Origin: Betaproteobacteria bacterium
GTDB taxonomy: Bacteria > Pseudomonadota > Gammaproteobacteria > Burkholderiales > Rhodocyclaceae
Direction of reading: 5' to 3'
NCBI GenBank assembly: GCA_020621865.1
Contig: JAHRYW010000002.1
Location: forward strand, 74,778-138,777
DNA length: 64,000 nucleotides
Shown: in pieces, positions 34,496 to 45,524 of the stretch
Position numbering within the stretch: the first letter of the stretch is position 1
Layout of the letters: each line of letters opens with the position of its first letter
Translations under genes and position numbers: made by a program
The notes under the pieces: model-generated
Seen by the model: only the letters and a program-made list of their open reading frames with translations
Told to the model about the DNA's origin: nothing
Database searches by the model: none

Positions 34496-34707
34496 TATTA
34501 AGTAAGCCTCCCAAAAAGGCAGGCGATTTCGTCAATTAAGAATTCAAAATTTGTTATGAATCTTTTGGATGCCGTGAAATTAGGCCTCCCAAAATAGATT
34601 TCAAAGCCATCCTCCTAGTAGTGATATGTTGATTGGGTGAAATGGCTTGACCCTGAAAGGATACGGCAGCGGGGTGCTGGCGTCTATTTGAAACGGATAT
34701 TTGGTTC

Positions 34708-36531
34708 CTACTGCCCGCGCAAGAACAGCTTGTCGAGCTGCTCCATCGTCAGCTCCGTCCACGTCGGTCGGCCGTGGTTGCATTGGCCGGCGCGTTCGGT
34801 TTCTTCCATTTGGCGGAGTAGGGCGTTCATCTCCGGCACCGTCAGTTGGCGGCGGGCGCGGACGGCGCCGTGACAGGCCATGGTGGCGAGCAGTTCGTTG
34901 CGGCGGGCGGTGGCGAGCTGGGTGATGCCGTGTTCGCGCAGTTCGGTGATCAGCGATTTGGCCAGCGCGGCGGGGTCGCCGCTTTGCAATAGCGCAGGGA
35001 CGGCGCGCACGCCCAACTGGTTGGGGCCGAGCGGGGCGATCTGGAAGCCGAGGTCGGCCAGCGCTTCGGCGTGTTCTTCGACGGCGGCGATGTCGAGCGG
35101 GTCGGCGGCGAAGACGGCCGGGATGAGCAGGGCCTGGGTGGCGATCTGGCGGTGGTCGAAAGCGGCCTTCAGTTTTTCGTAGAGGATGCGCTCGTGCGCG
35201 GCGTGCATGTCGATCAGGATCAGGCCGCGGGCGTTCTGGGCGAGGATGTAGATGCCGTGCAGCTGGGCCAGCGCGTAGCCGAGCGGCGGGCCGTCGCGGT
35301 CAGCGGTTTCGATGGGCTGGAATTGCGGGGCGACTTCGGGGCGAGGGGCGGGCGACTGGCCGATGTCTTGCGCGGCACGGGCGAAGGCGAGGTAGGCCGC
35401 GGCGGCCGGTTCGGCGACGCCGAGGCTGGCCTGGTGGCGCAGCGGCGGGGCGTATTCGAAATTTGGCTGATTTTTCGGGGTGACCGTAGCATTTGAGTAT
35501 TCGGCGTTCGCTGTGCCGCGTTCAACCAGCGCCGGGGCCGCTTCGGCCTGCACCGGCGCGGCCAGCGTGCGCTGGATGGCGTGGAAGACGAACTGGTGCA
35601 TGGCGCGCGAGTCGCGGAAGCGGACTTCGGTCTTGGCCGGGTGCACATTGACGTCGACCAGCGCCGGGTCGATGTTGACGAATAGGCAGACGGCCGGCTG
35701 GCGGCTGCCGTGCAGTACATCGCGGTAGGCTTCGCGCAGGGCGTGGCTGATGATCTTGTCGCGCACGAAGCGGCCGTTGACGAAGACGTACTGGCCGTCC
35801 TTGGCGTCGGTGGCGCGGGTCGGGTCGATGGCGAAGCCGGCGATGGCCAGCGCGCCGGCGCCGGCCTCGACGGCGCGGGCGGCGCCAAGGAAGTCGTCGC
35901 CGAGGATGTCGGCGATGCGCCGCGGTGCGTCGGCCGGGGCGAGCTGGAACAGGTTGCGGCCATTGTGGGTCAGGCTGATCGCGACATCCGGGCGGGTCAG
36001 GGCCAGGCGCTTGACGGCGTCGGCGCAGTGGGCGAACTCGGTGCTTTCCGACTTCAGGAATTTGCGCCGGGCCGGGGTGTTGAAATAAAGGTCGCGCATC
36101 TCGACCACGGTGCCGGCCATCAGGGCGGCAGGTTCAGGTTCGGCGCCCGGCTCGCCGCGCAGCTTCCAGGCGTGGGTGGCGCCGCGTTCACGGCTGGTGA
36201 TGCTCAGGCGGGCGACCGAGGCGACCGAGGCCAGCGCCTCGCCGCGAAAGCCGAGGGTGCCGACGCGCTCCAGGTCGTCGAGGCTGGCGATCTTGGAGGT
36301 GGCATGGCGGGTCAGGGCCAGGGCCAGCTGGTCCTTGGCGATGCCGCAGCCGTCGTCGGTAATCCGGATCAGCTTGACGCCGCCTTCCTCCAGATGCACC
36401 TGGATCGCCTTGCTGCCGGCATCGAGGCTGTTTTCGAGGAGTTCCTTGAGGACGGAGGCAGGTCTTTCGACCACTTCGCCAGCGGCAATCTGGCTGATCA
36501 GCAGGTCGGGGAGGCGGGCAATGGTCGGCAT
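34708..36531 (-). CDS. mutL: DNA mismatch repair protein MutL
   Basis: A 607-residue GHKL ATPase that couples MutS mismatch recognition to strand incision. The start at 36531 (MPTIARLPDLLISQIAAGEVVERP) is the usual MutL start; the track ORF adds 17 residues. ATPase motifs ELLENSLDAGSK, ITDDGCGI and GTLGFRGEALASV are present, and the C-terminal dimerisation domain ends in RPTWTELTMEQLDKLFLRGQ. The endonuclease DQHAxxER motif is replaced by DMHAAHERI, and the C-terminal ACHGAVRARR is present. The linker (NATVTPKNQPNFEY) is encoded by a dispersed repeat. Confidence 0.95.
   Translation of the reverse strand: MPTIARLPDLLISQIAAGEVVERPASVLKELLENSLDAGSKAIQVHLEEGGVKLIRITDDGCGIAKDQLALALTRHATSKIASLDDLERVGTLGFRGEALASVASVARLSITSRERGATHAWKLRGEPGAEPEPAALMAGTVVEMRDLYFNTPARRKFLKSESTEFAHCADAVKRLALTRPDVAISLTHNGRNLFQLAPADAPRRIADILGDDFLGAARAVEAGAGALAIAGFAIDPTRATDAKDGQYVFVNGRFVRDKIISHALREAYRDVLHGSRQPAVCLFVNIDPALVDVNVHPAKTEVRFRDSRAMHQFVFHAIQRTLAAPVQAEAAPALVERGTANAEYSNATVTPKNQPNFEYAPPLRHQASLGVAEPAAAAYLAFARAAQDIGQSPAPRPEVAPQFQPIETADRDGPPLGYALAQLHGIYILAQNARGLILIDMHAAHERILYEKLKAAFDHRQIATQALLIPAVFAADPLDIAAVEEHAEALADLGFQIAPLGPNQLGVRAVPALLQSGDPAALAKSLITELREHGITQLATARRNELLATMACHGAVRARRQLTVPEMNALLRQMEETERAGQCNHGRPTWTELTMEQLDKLFLRGQ
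35455..35494 (-). repeat. dispersed modular repeat, copy 7 (short form, inside mutL)
   Basis: On the minus strand AAATGCTACGGTCACC is followed by CCGAAAAATCAGCCAAATTTCGAA. It is in frame, encoding NATVTPKNQPNFE, and lies in the flexible linker of MutL. Confidence 0.7.
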
Positions 36532-36630
36532 GCCGGGATTATCCCAGATTGCTCCTTGATAGCGGCAGGCCATCGTCGCCATAGGACTAACTCACTGGCA
36601 ACTGAAACATCCGTTGACTACGATTCTTAG

Positions 36631-38865
<2,235 letters not shown>

Positions 38866-38875
38866 GCTGACTGGG

Positions 38876-38911
38876 GGCGTTCCGGGGCGCGCGCTGCGCC
38901 TTTGGAACGCC
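38876..38911 (+). terminator. nested stem-loop after katG
   Basis: The outer arms GGCGTTCC and GGAACGCC enclose an inner GGCGC...GCGCC hairpin. It begins 11 bases after the katG stop. No T-tract follows, so termination efficiency is uncertain. Confidence 0.45.
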
Positions 38912-38993
38912 TGATTCGGCTGTGTCGGGATATTTGACAGTGATTGATTTGGTTTTTTGAAGAATCATTACAAATCAATATGATTTTTGCGTG

Positions 38994-39007
38994 GGAATGA
39001 TTTTTGC
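38994..39007 (+). promoter_or_regulatory. possible sigma-54 -24/-12 site for PEP-CTERM gene
   Basis: GG-N10-GC (GGAATGATTTTTGC) lies 39 bases before the ATG. PEP-CTERM genes in related bacteria are often under PrsK/PrsR and sigma-54 control. The -24 box lacks the preceding T, so support is weak. GATTTTTGC is directly repeated (38982-38990 and 38999-39007). Confidence 0.3.
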
Positions 39008-39045
39008 TACCGGCTTATCTCCAAAATTTTATTCCGGAGAAAAGC

Positions 39046-39654
39046 ATGAAGAAGCTACTTGCCGCAGCGATGATCTGCGCATCCTCGCTGAGCCACGCCG
39101 CACTGATTTCGTCGAGCGCCGATCCCGCCCTGGCTGGCGGCAGCGTCATCGACTTTACCGGCATGGCGAGCGGTAACGCCACTAGCTACACGGTTGGCGA
39201 CGTTACTTTCTCGACCACCTCGGGCACCCTGCGTATCGCTCCCTTCGGCGAAGGCGGCAGCAACTGGCTGGGTAGCGGCCAGACCCTGACCACCCGCGAT
39301 ACCACCGGCACCAGCGCATTCTCGATCGCCTTTGCCAATCCCGTCTCGGCCTTCGGCATGGACTGGGGCGCAGCCAACCCGAGCTGGAATGTCTCGCTGT
39401 ACGACTCCGCCAACAACCTGCTGGAAAGCGTGGTCTTCGTTGGCGGTAGCGCCGGTGCCTCGTTCTCCGAATTCTTTGGCGCACAACACGGCGGCATCTC
39501 GCGCGTCGAACTGACCTCGCTTGGCGGCTACGACTGGGTGATCGTCGATGACTTCACCTATGTCGCGGGCCGTAATCAGGTTCCGGAACCCGGTTCTATG
39601 GCCCTGGTCGCGCTCGCGATGGTCGGCCTGGGTGCCGTGCGTCGCCGCAAGTAA
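39046..39654 (+). CDS. PEP-CTERM sorted exported protein
   Basis: A 202-residue secreted protein. The start at 39046 has CCGGAG upstream and a signal peptide ending SHA. The C-terminus is a textbook PEP-CTERM signal: VPEPGSMALVALAMVGLGAVRRRK (motif, helix, basic tail), recognised by an exosortase (EpsH/XrtA type) that is not in this window. The body is Ser/Gly/Thr-rich with no cysteine beyond the signal region and contains FGMDWGAANPSWNVSLYDSANN, resembling adhesin-like beta-sandwich domains. It is likely anchored at, or released into, the matrix. Confidence 0.9.
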   Translation: MKKLLAAAMICASSLSHAALISSSADPALAGGSVIDFTGMASGNATSYTVGDVTFSTTSGTLRIAPFGEGGSNWLGSGQTLTTRDTTGTSAFSIAFANPVSAFGMDWGAANPSWNVSLYDSANNLLESVVFVGGSAGASFSEFFGAQHGGISRVELTSLGGYDWVIVDDFTYVAGRNQVPEPGSMALVALAMVGLGAVRRRK

Positions 39655-39672
39655 GCCGCTGCGTCGATCCAG

Positions 39673-39697
39673 AAAACCCGCTGCGGCGGGTTTTTTT
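39673..39697 (+). terminator. intrinsic terminator after PEP-CTERM gene
   Basis: AAAACCCGC-TGCG-GCGGGTTTTTTT, 18 bases after the stop codon. Confidence 0.85.
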
Positions 39698-39727
39698 ATG
39701 TCCACCGGATCTACAGTAAAACATGGG

Positions 39728-39770
39728 GAATGCTACGGTCGGCCCCAAAAAAGGCCAAAAATTGAAATTC
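39728..39770 (+). repeat. dispersed modular repeat, copy 8 (short form, best consensus)
   Basis: GAATGCTACGGTCGGCC, CCAAAAAA, GGCCAAAAATTGAAATTC. It lies in the 154-bp gap between the PEP-CTERM terminator and the HDOD gene end. Confidence 0.8.
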
Positions 39771-39808
39771 CGGGCGAGGCTTGTCGGGAAGCGCTCGTCG
39801 GGCAAGCG

Positions 39809-41119
39809 TCAGGTCGAACCGGCTGCTTCCTCGGCCCAGGCGATTGCTTCGATGGAGGCGGCTTCGACGGCCTCCAGCGAGTGGCCGAGCTGGTCGGCCA
39901 GTCGGGCAACATTCTGGACGTGGCCTTTTTCGACGGCGATGGCGAGCAGCAGGTAGCGGCCGAGCGGGCCGCCGTTGTCGAGCAGGACTTCGCGCAGCGC
40001 CGGCGTCAGATGGATGCGTTCGACCACCTGGGCCATCGGCAGGCCGAGCAGCGAATCGAGCAGCGACAGCAGGCCGAGCAGGAAGAGTTCGTCACATTCC
40101 GCCTTGGCAAATTTTTCCTGGCCGAGCAACTCCAGGAAGCGGCCGCGGGCCAGCGCCAGTTCGAGCAGCACTTCGTCGCGGGGCGAGGCCGAACCGGCGC
40201 GGAACATGCCGATGGAGAGCCAGCGATAGAGCTGCTGCCGGCCGAGTACCATGATCGCCTGGTCGATGCTGGTCACGGTCTGGGGCAGTCCGAGCAGCGG
40301 GGAGTTGGCCATGGCGATCACTTTGACGACGACTCCGGGGTCGCGCTTGGCGATCTGGGCGAGGTCCTCGAGATCAATTTCCTGGCGCAGGCCATTGAGC
40401 ATTTCGATCAGGATCAGGCGACTCTGGTCGATTTCACCGTTTTGCTTTTCCTCGTCCGGCGCGGTGCTGAAACTGCCGAGACAGTAGGCGATGTTGTTGG
40501 CCAGGCAGTAGCGATGCTCCGGCCAGCGATTGACCCGGTCGGCGATCAGTTGGGCCTTGGGGTGGGTCGTCCGCAGCGTCCGGATGGCTTGTTCGAAGTT
40601 GGCCAGCGAGGCGGCGGAAAAATCGAGCAGCACATAATCGGCGTAGCGGCCGGCGGCGTCGCCCAGTGCATCGAGGGCGGCGCTGTCCAGCACGATGCCG
40701 GCGCCGCAGGCATGGATGGCGTCGGCGGTTTTCTGCCATTCGGCCAGTTGGTCCGGGTGCGCCGGCGGGCTGAGCGCAAACACTGTCCGGGCGGCGATCA
40801 GGGGGCGGTAATCGAGGCGCTGCCAGTTGTCGACCGAGATCGGGATTAGCGCGAGACGGCGCTCGGCCAGGGCAGCGATGTTGCTGGCCAGCAGGACCTC
40901 ATGCGTCGCCGCAGCATCGATCTCTTCCGCCGGGGCGACCCGGCGGGCAGAAAAGCGGTAGCCGGCGATCCGGGTGGTGGCATCGATGATTTCGTCGCGC
41001 TGTAGAACCACGGCCGGTGCGGCGGGCCTGGCGGCGACTGGCGACGCTGCGGGGGCGGCCGGGCGCTCGGGGCGGCCGGCAGGTTGGCTGCCAAACAAGC
41101 GCTTGATGAATCCGAACAT
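39809..41119 (-). CDS. EAL-like/HDOD-domain signalling protein (YuxH type)
   Basis: A 436-residue cytoplasmic protein. The start at 41119 has GGAAAG eight bases upstream. A Pro/Ala-rich N-terminal segment precedes a degenerate EAL-like domain (about 40-215: VLQRDEIIDATTRIAGYRF, DYVLLDFS, AQLIADRV). The EAL motif itself is absent, so it should not hydrolyse c-di-GMP. The C-terminal HDOD domain (about 220-420) has LEDLAQIAKRDPGVVVKVIAMANSPLLGLPQTVTSIDQAIMVLG. YuxH-type proteins act in motility and regulatory cascades, but the target here is unknown. Confidence 0.87.
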   Translation of the reverse strand: MFGFIKRLFGSQPAGRPERPAAPAASPVAARPAAPAVVLQRDEIIDATTRIAGYRFSARRVAPAEEIDAAATHEVLLASNIAALAERRLALIPISVDNWQRLDYRPLIAARTVFALSPPAHPDQLAEWQKTADAIHACGAGIVLDSAALDALGDAAGRYADYVLLDFSAASLANFEQAIRTLRTTHPKAQLIADRVNRWPEHRYCLANNIAYCLGSFSTAPDEEKQNGEIDQSRLILIEMLNGLRQEIDLEDLAQIAKRDPGVVVKVIAMANSPLLGLPQTVTSIDQAIMVLGRQQLYRWLSIGMFRAGSASPRDEVLLELALARGRFLELLGQEKFAKAECDELFLLGLLSLLDSLLGLPMAQVVERIHLTPALREVLLDNGGPLGRYLLLAIAVEKGHVQNVARLADQLGHSLEAVEAASIEAIAWAEEAAGST

Positions 41120-41273
41120 GAACAGCTTTCCAGTTTGTGTTTTGGGAATAGTATCGGATAGTACAAAAGTTATAAATGACAACTGGAGTATGGGTGTTTC
41201 TCCTGGGGAGCCAGCCCTGCTTCAAGGGGGGCATGGGGTAAAATGCATCCTCATTCAAAGCCCGGCGCGCCGC

Positions 41274-41915
41274 ATGGAAATCCTGACCCAATTCATCGAA
41301 ATCGTCCTTCACCTCGACAAACATCTGGCGGTCCTGGTGCAGCAGCACGGCTTGTGGATTTACGGCATCCTGTTCTTCATCGTCTTCGCCGAAACAGGCT
41401 TCGTCGTCACCCCCTTCCTGCCCGGCGATTCGCTGCTGTTCGTGGCCGGGGCGCTGGCCGCCATCGGCGAAGGGGGGATGGACATCTTTACGCTGATCGC
41501 CGTGCTGATCGTTGCCGCGGTGCTCGGCAACACGCTCAATTACCAGATCGGCCGCTTCCTCGGCCCCAAGGTTTTCCACTGGGAAAACTCGCGCTTCTTC
41601 AACCGCGATGCGCTGGTCAAGACGCACGCCTTCTATGAAAAACATGGTGGCAAGACGCTGGTCATCTCGCGCTTCCTGCCGCTGTTCCGCACCTTCGCCC
41701 CCTTCGTGGCCGGCATCGGGTCGATGAGCTACGCCCGCTTCACCATGTTCAACCTGATCGGTGCCGCCGGCTGGGTCGTCTCGCTGTGCCTGGCCGGCTA
41801 TTGGCTGGGCAACCTGCCCTGGGTCAAGGCCAACCTGTCGCTGATCATCATCGGCATCATCATCTCCTCGCTGATTCCGCTCGGCATCGGCTACGTCAAG
41901 AGCAAGGCCGCCTGA
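41274..41915 (+). CDS. DedA-family membrane protein
   Basis: A 213-residue inner-membrane protein of the DedA (VTT/SNARE-associated) family, which takes part in lipid-carrier scrambling and envelope homeostasis. The hallmarks are ETGFVVTPFLPGDSLLFVAGALA, GNTLNYQIGRFLG and HGGKTLVISRFLPLFRTFAPFVAGIGSMSYARF. The start at 41274 is preferred; the track ORF runs further upstream. It is the first gene of a rightward run whose members touch or overlap each other. Confidence 0.92.
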   Translation: MEILTQFIEIVLHLDKHLAVLVQQHGLWIYGILFFIVFAETGFVVTPFLPGDSLLFVAGALAAIGEGGMDIFTLIAVLIVAAVLGNTLNYQIGRFLGPKVFHWENSRFFNRDALVKTHAFYEKHGGKTLVISRFLPLFRTFAPFVAGIGSMSYARFTMFNLIGAAGWVVSLCLAGYWLGNLPWVKANLSLIIIGIIISSLIPLGIGYVKSKAA

Positions 41916-42619
41916 TGCGCTGGCTGGCCGTCCTTCTCGCCCTGGTGCTGGCGGCCTGCTCGACCAAACTGGGCAAGGACGGCAAGACGGAGTCGTCGGT
42001 CGATGTCAAATACCTGGCCAAGACCGAGGTCGACCGCATTGCCGACACCAACCGCGAGGAGGTGGTGGCTGGCCTGCTGCTGATCGCCGACAAGCTCTAC
42101 AAGCGCAATCCAAAAGAATGGAAGAAGGCCGGCCAGCCCAGCCGCGAGGCGGCGCTGGATCGCCTGAAGCAGCGCCTGCAGCAACGCTGGCCGGAGCTGA
42201 ACGGGCTGCGCGAGGGGCCGGCTGCGGCTCTGGCCTTTACCGAGTCCTACACCGGCGACCGCGTTGCGGCGCTGGTTTACGGCCTGCTGACCATGGTCGA
42301 CGCTGCCTACGAGCACAAAGAGGAGTTCTACGTCCTCGACAGCCTGAACGAAATGAAGCTCTACAACAGCGCCCGCAACATGGATGTCGCCGTCTGGAAG
42401 CTCGGCCACGACCGTAATGCGGCCGGCGAGCCCTTCCTGATCTCGAACGAGCTCGATCCCGGCAACCGCAACCTGTCCTTCGAGCGCGAGTTCGGGCGGA
42501 TCATGGGGCTGCTCGATTTCATGGCCAAGATCGTCGCTGATCGCAATGGCCGCAATTTTTCCCGGCTGACCCACACCGTGGCCAGCACGATCTTTTTACC
42601 GGTGAGTTTTTTGAAATGA
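41915..42619 (+). CDS. lipoprotein, unknown
   Basis: A 234-residue protein whose ATG at 41915 shares one base with the dedA stop (TGATG). The lipobox LVLAACS gives a mature lipoprotein. The body is helical and charged (VDVKYLAKTEVDRIADTNREEVVAGLLLIADKLYKRNPKEWKK) with FTESYTGDRVAALVYGLLTMVDAAYEHK later. I do not recognise a family. Its stop overlaps purN by four bases, so it is translated with dedA and purN. Confidence 0.8.
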   Translation: MRWLAVLLALVLAACSTKLGKDGKTESSVDVKYLAKTEVDRIADTNREEVVAGLLLIADKLYKRNPKEWKKAGQPSREAALDRLKQRLQQRWPELNGLREGPAAALAFTESYTGDRVAALVYGLLTMVDAAYEHKEEFYVLDSLNEMKLYNSARNMDVAVWKLGHDRNAAGEPFLISNELDPGNRNLSFEREFGRIMGLLDFMAKIVADRNGRNFSRLTHTVASTIFLPVSFLK

Positions 42620-43263
42620 AGAATATCGTCATCCTGATTTCCGGCCGCGGCAGCAACATGGAGGCGCTGATCGCCGCCCGCGATGCCGGCAATCTGCCGG
42701 TCAACATCGCCGCCGTGATCAGCAACCGGCCCGATGCCGCCGGGCTGGCGACCGCGGCCAAGGCCGGCATACCGACCCGCCACCTCGACCACAAGGCTTT
42801 CGCCGGGCGCGAGGCCTTCGACGCTGCGCTGGCCGAATGCATCGATGGCTTCGCGCCCGATCTGGTCGTCCTGGCTGGCTTCATGCGCATCCTCAGCGAA
42901 GGCTTCGTCCGCCACTACGAAGGCCGGCTGATGAACATCCATCCCTCGCTGCTGCCGTCCTTTCCTGGCCTGCACACCCACCAGCGGGCGCTCGAAGAGG
43001 GCGTGCGCATCCACGGCTGCACCGTGCATTTCGTCACCCCCACGCTCGATCACGGCCCGGTCATCATCCAGGCCGCCGTGCCGGTGCTCGATGGCGACAG
43101 CGAAGCCAGCCTGGCGGCGCGCATCCTGGTCCAGGAACACAAGATCTACCCGCAGGCCGTGCGCTGGTTTGCCGAAGACAAGCTGACCCTGGACGGCGGT
43201 TGTGTCCGCCTGGCCGCCGAGCAGGCCGACGGTGCCGCGTTGCTTGCACCCGAGTTGCGCTGA
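42616..43263 (+). CDS. purN: phosphoribosylglycinamide formyltransferase
   Basis: A 215-residue enzyme that formylates GAR using 10-formyl-THF in purine synthesis. The motifs are LISGRGSNMEALI (phosphate binding), VLAGFMRILS, MNIHPSLLPSFPGLHTHQRALE and GCTVHFVTPTLDHGPVI, containing the catalytic Asn-His-Asp set. Length is normal. It overlaps the lipoprotein gene by ATGA and is followed six bases later by the DUF3108 gene. Confidence 0.96.
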   Translation: MKNIVILISGRGSNMEALIAARDAGNLPVNIAAVISNRPDAAGLATAAKAGIPTRHLDHKAFAGREAFDAALAECIDGFAPDLVVLAGFMRILSEGFVRHYEGRLMNIHPSLLPSFPGLHTHQRALEEGVRIHGCTVHFVTPTLDHGPVIIQAAVPVLDGDSEASLAARILVQEHKIYPQAVRWFAEDKLTLDGGCVRLAAEQADGAALLAPELR

Positions 43264-43269
43264 ACCGCC

Positions 43270-44265
43270 ATGCCCCTTGCCATCGTCGCCGCGCTCGCCG
43301 CCTCGCTCGGCATCCACGTCGCCGCCCTGTTCGGGCCGGACGTCGAGCTGTTCGGCGGCGCCGACGAACCGGTGACGCTGCGCGCCGAGCTGCAGCCACC
43401 GCCGGCGGCACCGAAGGCGCCGGCCGAACCCAAGCCGGCCGCCAAACCGCGCCCGAAAACAGCAAAAACCGCACCCCTGGTTACGGCCAAGGCATCACCG
43501 GAAGCACCGGTCGTCCCGGCCGCGCCGGAGCCGGATTCCGAAATTGAGCAAAAAAACGAGCCGACCCTAGGGCCAGCCGTTGATTCTGTGGTCGTAGCAT
43601 CGGCGCCCAGCGCGCCGCCGGAGCCGGCCCAACCCCTGCTGCCGGCCAGTGGCACCATCCGCTACGCCATCTACATGGGGACCCGAGGCTTTCAGATCGG
43701 TCGCGCCGAACACAACTGGGAATTCACTGCCGACGGCCGCTACCGGCTGACCGGGATGACCGAAACAGTCGGCCTGGCCGCGCTGTTCAAGACCATCCGC
43801 TTCGAGAACGAAAGCAGCGGCCGGCTGGTCGCCGGCGGTCTGCAACCCGAGTCGTACCGGACCCGCAAGAACGGCCAGGATGCCAACGAAAACGCCGATT
43901 TCGACTGGACGGCCGGTGAGGTGCGCCTGTCGCGCAGCGGCAAGGTCCAGCCGATTGCCCCCGGCGCCCAGGACATCCTGTCGCTGAATTACCAGCTCGC
44001 CTATCTGCCGCGACCGGAAGTCGGAGCGACCGTCGGCGTCATCACCGGCAAGAAATACGAGCGTCACGAGCTCGACTCTCTGGGCGAAGAAGAACTTGCT
44101 ACACCGGCCGGCCATTTCCGTACCCTGCATCTGCGGGCGCTGGGTAGCAACGTGACCGAAATCTGGATTGCACTCGACCGCCACCGTCTGCCGGTTAAAA
44201 TCCGATTTACCGACAAGAAAGGCGACGTTTACGAACAAGTCGCCACCGAAATAGGAATGCCATGA
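43270..44265 (+). CDS. DUF3108 periplasmic protein with TonB-like linker
   Basis: A 331-residue protein: an N-terminal membrane anchor or signal (AIVAALAASLGIHVAALF), a Pro/Ala/Lys-rich linker (about 38-120), and the DUF3108 beta-rich domain (about 130-330: GTIRYAIYMGTRGFQIGRAEHNWEF, YRTRKNGQDANENADFDW, GHFRTLHLRALGSNVTEIWIALDR). The function is unassigned. The linker segment EIEQKNEPTLGPAVDSVVVAS is encoded by a long-form dispersed repeat, which accounts for a non-Pro patch in an otherwise Pro-rich region. It overlaps the following methyltransferase gene by four bases. Confidence 0.85.
   Translation: MPLAIVAALAASLGIHVAALFGPDVELFGGADEPVTLRAELQPPPAAPKAPAEPKPAAKPRPKTAKTAPLVTAKASPEAPVVPAAPEPDSEIEQKNEPTLGPAVDSVVVASAPSAPPEPAQPLLPASGTIRYAIYMGTRGFQIGRAEHNWEFTADGRYRLTGMTETVGLAALFKTIRFENESSGRLVAGGLQPESYRTRKNGQDANENADFDWTAGEVRLSRSGKVQPIAPGAQDILSLNYQLAYLPRPEVGATVGVITGKKYERHELDSLGEEELATPAGHFRTLHLRALGSNVTEIWIALDRHRLPVKIRFTDKKGDVYEQVATEIGMP
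43536..43600 (-). repeat. dispersed modular repeat, copy 9 (long form, inside DUF3108 gene)
   Basis: On the minus strand: GATGCTACGACC, then ACAGAATCAACGGCTGGCC, CTAGGGTCGGCTCG, a poly-A stretch and GCTCAATTTCGGAA. It shares the CGACC...CTAGGGTCGG middle with copy 4. It is kept in frame within the linker. Confidence 0.7.
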
Positions 44266-45524
44266 AAGCCCGCTTTACCCCAGCCCTGTTCGCCCACGCC
44301 GAAGCCGTCCTCGGCCAGTTGCTGACCTTCGAGCACCCGGCCGACGCCGTCGTCTCGCGCTATTTCCGCGAACACCGCGAACTCGGCCATGCCGACCGTG
44401 CTTTCGTCGCTGAAACCGTGTTTGCCGTGCTGCGTCGCGGGCGCAGCCTGGAAGCGCGCTGCGCCGGGCAACTCTCCAACCGCCGCCGGCTGCTGGCCGC
44501 GCTGGCTGTGACGCGTGGCTGGAGCCAGCGCGAACTGGCCCCGGTATTGAAGGGCAGCGAGGAAGAGTGGCTGGCCGCCGCCAAGGCCATGAGCGATGAA
44601 GACCTGTCGCCGGCTGTGCGCTGCGACCTGCCGGACTGGCTGTACGAGCGCCTGGCCGCCCAGTTCGGCGCCGACCAAGTGGTCGCCCTGGCCCGGGCGC
44701 TGAACCAGCCGGCGCCGCTCGACCTGCGCGTCAATACGCTGAAGATGAACCGTGAGGCGCTGCTCGACAAGCTGGCCGCCGACGGCATCGCCGCCGCACC
44801 CGGCCCGCTGTCGCCGCTCGCCGTCCGCCTGCGCGACAAGCCGGCGCTGGCCAAGAGCGCCTTGTTCCTGGAAGGCGCTTTCGAAGTGCAGGACGAAGGC
44901 AGCCAGTTGCTCGGCTTCCTGCTCGAACCCAAGCGCGGCGAAATGGTCGTCGACTTCTGCGCCGGCGCCGGCGGCAAGACGCTGCTGCTCGGCGCCATGA
45001 TGCGCAACACCGGGCGGCTCTACGCCTACGACGTGTCCGACAAGCGGCTGGCCAACCTGAAGCCGCGCCTGGCCCGTTCCGGCCTGTCCAACGTCCATCC
45101 GGTGCGCATCGAGCACGAGCGCGACCAGAAGATCAAGCGCCTGGCCGGCAAGGCTGACCGCGTGCTGGTCGACGCCCCGTGCTCTGGCCTCGGCACGCTG
45201 CGCCGCAATCCTGACCTGAAGTGGCGGCAGAGCGAGGAATCGGTCGCCGAACTGACCGTCAAACAGGCCTCGATCCTCGAAGCCGCCGCCCGCCTGGTCC
45301 GCCCCGGCGGCCGCCTGGTCTATGCCACTTGCAGCCTGCTTGCCGCCGAGAACGACGAAATCGTCGCCGGCTTCCTGGCCAAGCACCCCGATTTCAAGCT
45401 GCTCCCGGCATCAAACATCCTCGCCCGGCACGACATCGCCATCGCTGGCGATACCCTGCGCCTGCGGCCCGATGTGCACAACACCGATGGCTTCTTCGCC
45501 GCCGCGCTGGAGCGCAACGCATGA
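44262..45524 (+). CDS. RsmB/NOP-family RNA (cytosine-C5) methyltransferase
   Basis: A 420-residue SAM-dependent enzyme of the RsmB/NOP2 family. An N-terminal NusB-like/RNA-binding part (about 1-150) precedes the Rossmann domain with VVDFCAGAGGKTLLLG (SAM binding), VDAPCSGLGTLRRNPDLKWR (motif IV Cys) and VYATCSLLAAENDEIV (catalytic motif VI Cys). The expected product is m5C in 16S rRNA or a tRNA; whether it is the orthologue of RsmB at C967 is not certain. It overlaps both neighbours by ATGA. Confidence 0.9.
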   Translation: MKARFTPALFAHAEAVLGQLLTFEHPADAVVSRYFREHRELGHADRAFVAETVFAVLRRGRSLEARCAGQLSNRRRLLAALAVTRGWSQRELAPVLKGSEEEWLAAAKAMSDEDLSPAVRCDLPDWLYERLAAQFGADQVVALARALNQPAPLDLRVNTLKMNREALLDKLAADGIAAAPGPLSPLAVRLRDKPALAKSALFLEGAFEVQDEGSQLLGFLLEPKRGEMVVDFCAGAGGKTLLLGAMMRNTGRLYAYDVSDKRLANLKPRLARSGLSNVHPVRIEHERDQKIKRLAGKADRVLVDAPCSGLGTLRRNPDLKWRQSEESVAELTVKQASILEAAARLVRPGGRLVYATCSLLAAENDEIVAGFLAKHPDFKLLPASNILARHDIAIAGDTLRLRPDVHNTDGFFAAALERNA

